NCBI GenBank assembly: GCA_019421925.1
Contig: JAHZEH010000115.1
Span: 495-5,586, forward strand
Direction: 5' to 3'
Length of the DNA stretch: 5,092 nucleotides
Origin: Clostridia bacterium
Lineage (GTDB): Bacteria > Bacillota > Clostridia > Christensenellales > CALWSW01
Positions 3,798 to 5,092 of the stretch are shown in pieces. How positions within the stretch are numbered: the stretch's first letter is position 1; each line of letters opens with the position of its first letter. Under the pieces are notes generated by a model. The model was given only the letters and a program-made list of their open reading frames with translations, was not told the origin of the DNA and searched no databases. The position numbers and the translations under genes are program-made.

Positions 3798-5092
3798 CGA
3801 GCGGGAGGAGCGGGGCGGCTCCTTCTCGGGGAAGGTCTGGGCCAAGTTGGGGCCCTTCCTGCGGCCCTACAGGGCCAAACTGATCTGGCTGACCGTGGCC
3901 ATGCTGGCGACGGCGGCCATCGACGTGGCGCTGCCCCTGTTCCAACGATACGCCATCGACCGGTTCATCCTGCCTGGCAACACGGAGGGACTGGCGGGCT
4001 ATACCTGGTTCTACCTCTGTGCCATTGTGCTCCAGGCCGGACTGGTCTATGTCTTTGCCCAGCTCGCCTTTGCCGTGGAGATGCGTTTCGGGCGGGACAT
4101 GAAGTCCGCTCTCTTCGCCCATCTGCAGGTTCTGAGCTTTTCCTTTTACAACGCCACGCCTGTGGGTTATATTCTGGCGCGGACCATGAGCGACACCAAC
4201 AGGATCGCCACCACCGTGGCATGGGGGCTTGTGGACATCTTCTGGGCGCTGACCTATGTGCTCGGCGCCTTTGTGGCCATGCTCCTGCTCAACTGGAGGC
4301 TGGCCCTGCTTATCATGCTCATTGTGCCCCTCATCGCTGCGGCCACGGTCTATTTCCAGAGCCGCATGCTCAGGGCCAACCGGGAGATGCGCCGTATGAA
4401 CGCCCGCATCACCGGGGCTTTCAACGAGGGCATCGGCGGGGCGCGCACCAGCAAGACCCTGGTCATGGAGGAGCACAACAGCGTGGAGTTTGCCTCTCTG
4501 ACAGGGGGGCTGTACCGCTCGTCGGTCAAGTCGGCCATGCTCTCAGCCAGTTTCGTGCCCATTGTTCTTTTCTGCGGCTCCCTGGCTACGGCCATTGTGC
4601 TGGCCAGGGGGGGCTATCTTACAATGAACGGCCTGTTGGAATACGGCACGCTGGCAGCCTTTATTACGTATGCTCTGTCCATCTTTGAGCCCATCCAGCA
4701 GATCGCCCGCCTGTTTGCGGATTTCATCTCAGTCCAGGCCAGCATTGAACGGGTAGCGGGGCTCCTGGAGAAGGAGCCGGACGTGGTGGACGCCCCCGAG
4801 GTCATCGAGCGGTATGGGGATTCCTTAAATCCCAGGAGGGAGAACTGGGAGCCCATCCGCGGGGACGTGGAGTTTGAGGACGTCTCCTTCCACTACCCGG
4901 ACGACACGGAGTATGTGCTGGAGCACTTCAATCTGAAGGTGCCGGCTGGATCGGTGGTGGCCATCGTGGGGGAGACGGGGGCGGGAAAGTCCACCATTGT
5001 CAACCTGGCCTGCCGCTTCTTTGAGCCCACGGCCGGCCGGGTGCTCATTGACGGCAGGGACTACCGGGAACGTTCCCAGCTCTGGCTGCACA
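3784..5092 (+). CDS. ABC exporter half-transporter, partner subunit (BmrD/TM288/LmrD-like), 3' end outside window
   Basis: The frame is open from the ATG at 3784 to the window end, giving 436 of an expected 600 or so residues. It starts 14 bases inside the upstream exporter gene, with AGGAGGAG (3772-3779) as ribosome binding site. A charged N-terminal tail (MSGFDEREERGG) precedes six predicted membrane segments at about 33-53, 73-96, 145-168, 172-191, 256-275 and 286-304. The linker contains an extra segment (VIERYGDSLNP then ENWEPIRGDVEF, about 340-364) that I associate with the BmrD/YheH type of partner subunit. The ATPase domain begins with FHYP (369-372, A-loop aromatic) and Walker A GETGAGKST (396-404, Lys402), and is cut shortly after. 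Signature, Walker B and switch His lie beyond the window. Since the first subunit carries the degenerate site, this one would be expected to have the canonical catalytic Glu; that is a prediction, not seen here. Confidence 0.92.
   Translation, partial: MSGFDEREERGGSFSGKVWAKLGPFLRPYRAKLIWLTVAMLATAAIDVALPLFQRYAIDRFILPGNTEGLAGYTWFYLCAIVLQAGLVYVFAQLAFAVEMRFGRDMKSALFAHLQVLSFSFYNATPVGYILARTMSDTNRIATTVAWGLVDIFWALTYVLGAFVAMLLLNWRLALLIMLIVPLIAAATVYFQSRMLRANREMRRMNARITGAFNEGIGGARTSKTLVMEEHNSVEFASLTGGLYRSSVKSAMLSASFVPIVLFCGSLATAIVLARGGYLTMNGLLEYGTLAAFITYALSIFEPIQQIARLFADFISVQASIERVAGLLEKEPDVVDAPEVIERYGDSLNPRRENWEPIRGDVEFEDVSFHYPDDTEYVLEHFNLKVPAGSVVAIVGETGAGKSTIVNLACRFFEPTAGRVLIDGRDYRERSQLWLH

Noticed and set aside
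3646..4476. Minus-strand open frame across the junction of the two exporter genes
   Set aside because: It is antisense to conserved coding sequence in both subunits, and its His/Gly/Pro-rich composition is that of a GC-driven shadow frame.

Overview
The window comes from a bacterial chromosome with high GC (roughly 60% by eye). GC-rich coding sequence, GGAGG-type ribosome binding sites, AT-rich extended -10 promoters and a BmrC/BmrD-like two-gene ABC exporter suggest a GC-rich member of the Clostridia, perhaps an Oscillospiraceae-type gut bacterium. The taxonomy is inference; there is no rRNA or other marker gene here.

Layout, left to right. Positions 1-229 hold the C-terminal end of an HD-GYP-type signalling protein, followed by a terminator (243-280). 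A regulatory region follows (about 300-488): two near-identical 18-bp sites at 309-326 and 411-428 flank a strong-looking extended -10 promoter (350-377), and the leader carries a small hairpin (442-462) and a consensus Shine-Dalgarno sequence. It drives a single small gene (489-815) encoding a 108-residue protein I do not recognise. That protein is built around four copies of a GDALMGNFMG-like motif and uses a strikingly restricted codon set. A very strong terminator (859-889) closes this unit. A second terminator, facing the other way (902-931), ends the minus-strand gene at 946-1740, a short-chain dehydrogenase closely resembling UcpA. UcpA has its own good promoter (1804-1832) and an operator-like palindrome in its leader (1775-1790). 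Diverging from it on the plus strand are two overlapping genes, 1962-3797 and 3784 to beyond the window end, which encode the two halves of a heterodimeric ABC exporter. The first half has Asp where the catalytic Glu should be, as in the degenerate subunit of TM287/288, BmrCD and LmrCD.

How the parts work together. The exporter pair is clearly one translationally coupled operon. The repeat-protein gene is an isolated, apparently strongly expressed single-gene unit, with terminators before and after it. Nothing in the sequence ties it functionally to the dehydrogenase or the exporter. The most unusual content is the repeat protein together with its duplicated operator-like sites; the other genes belong to well-known families. 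No RNA genes, CRISPR arrays, insertion sequences or attachment sites were seen.
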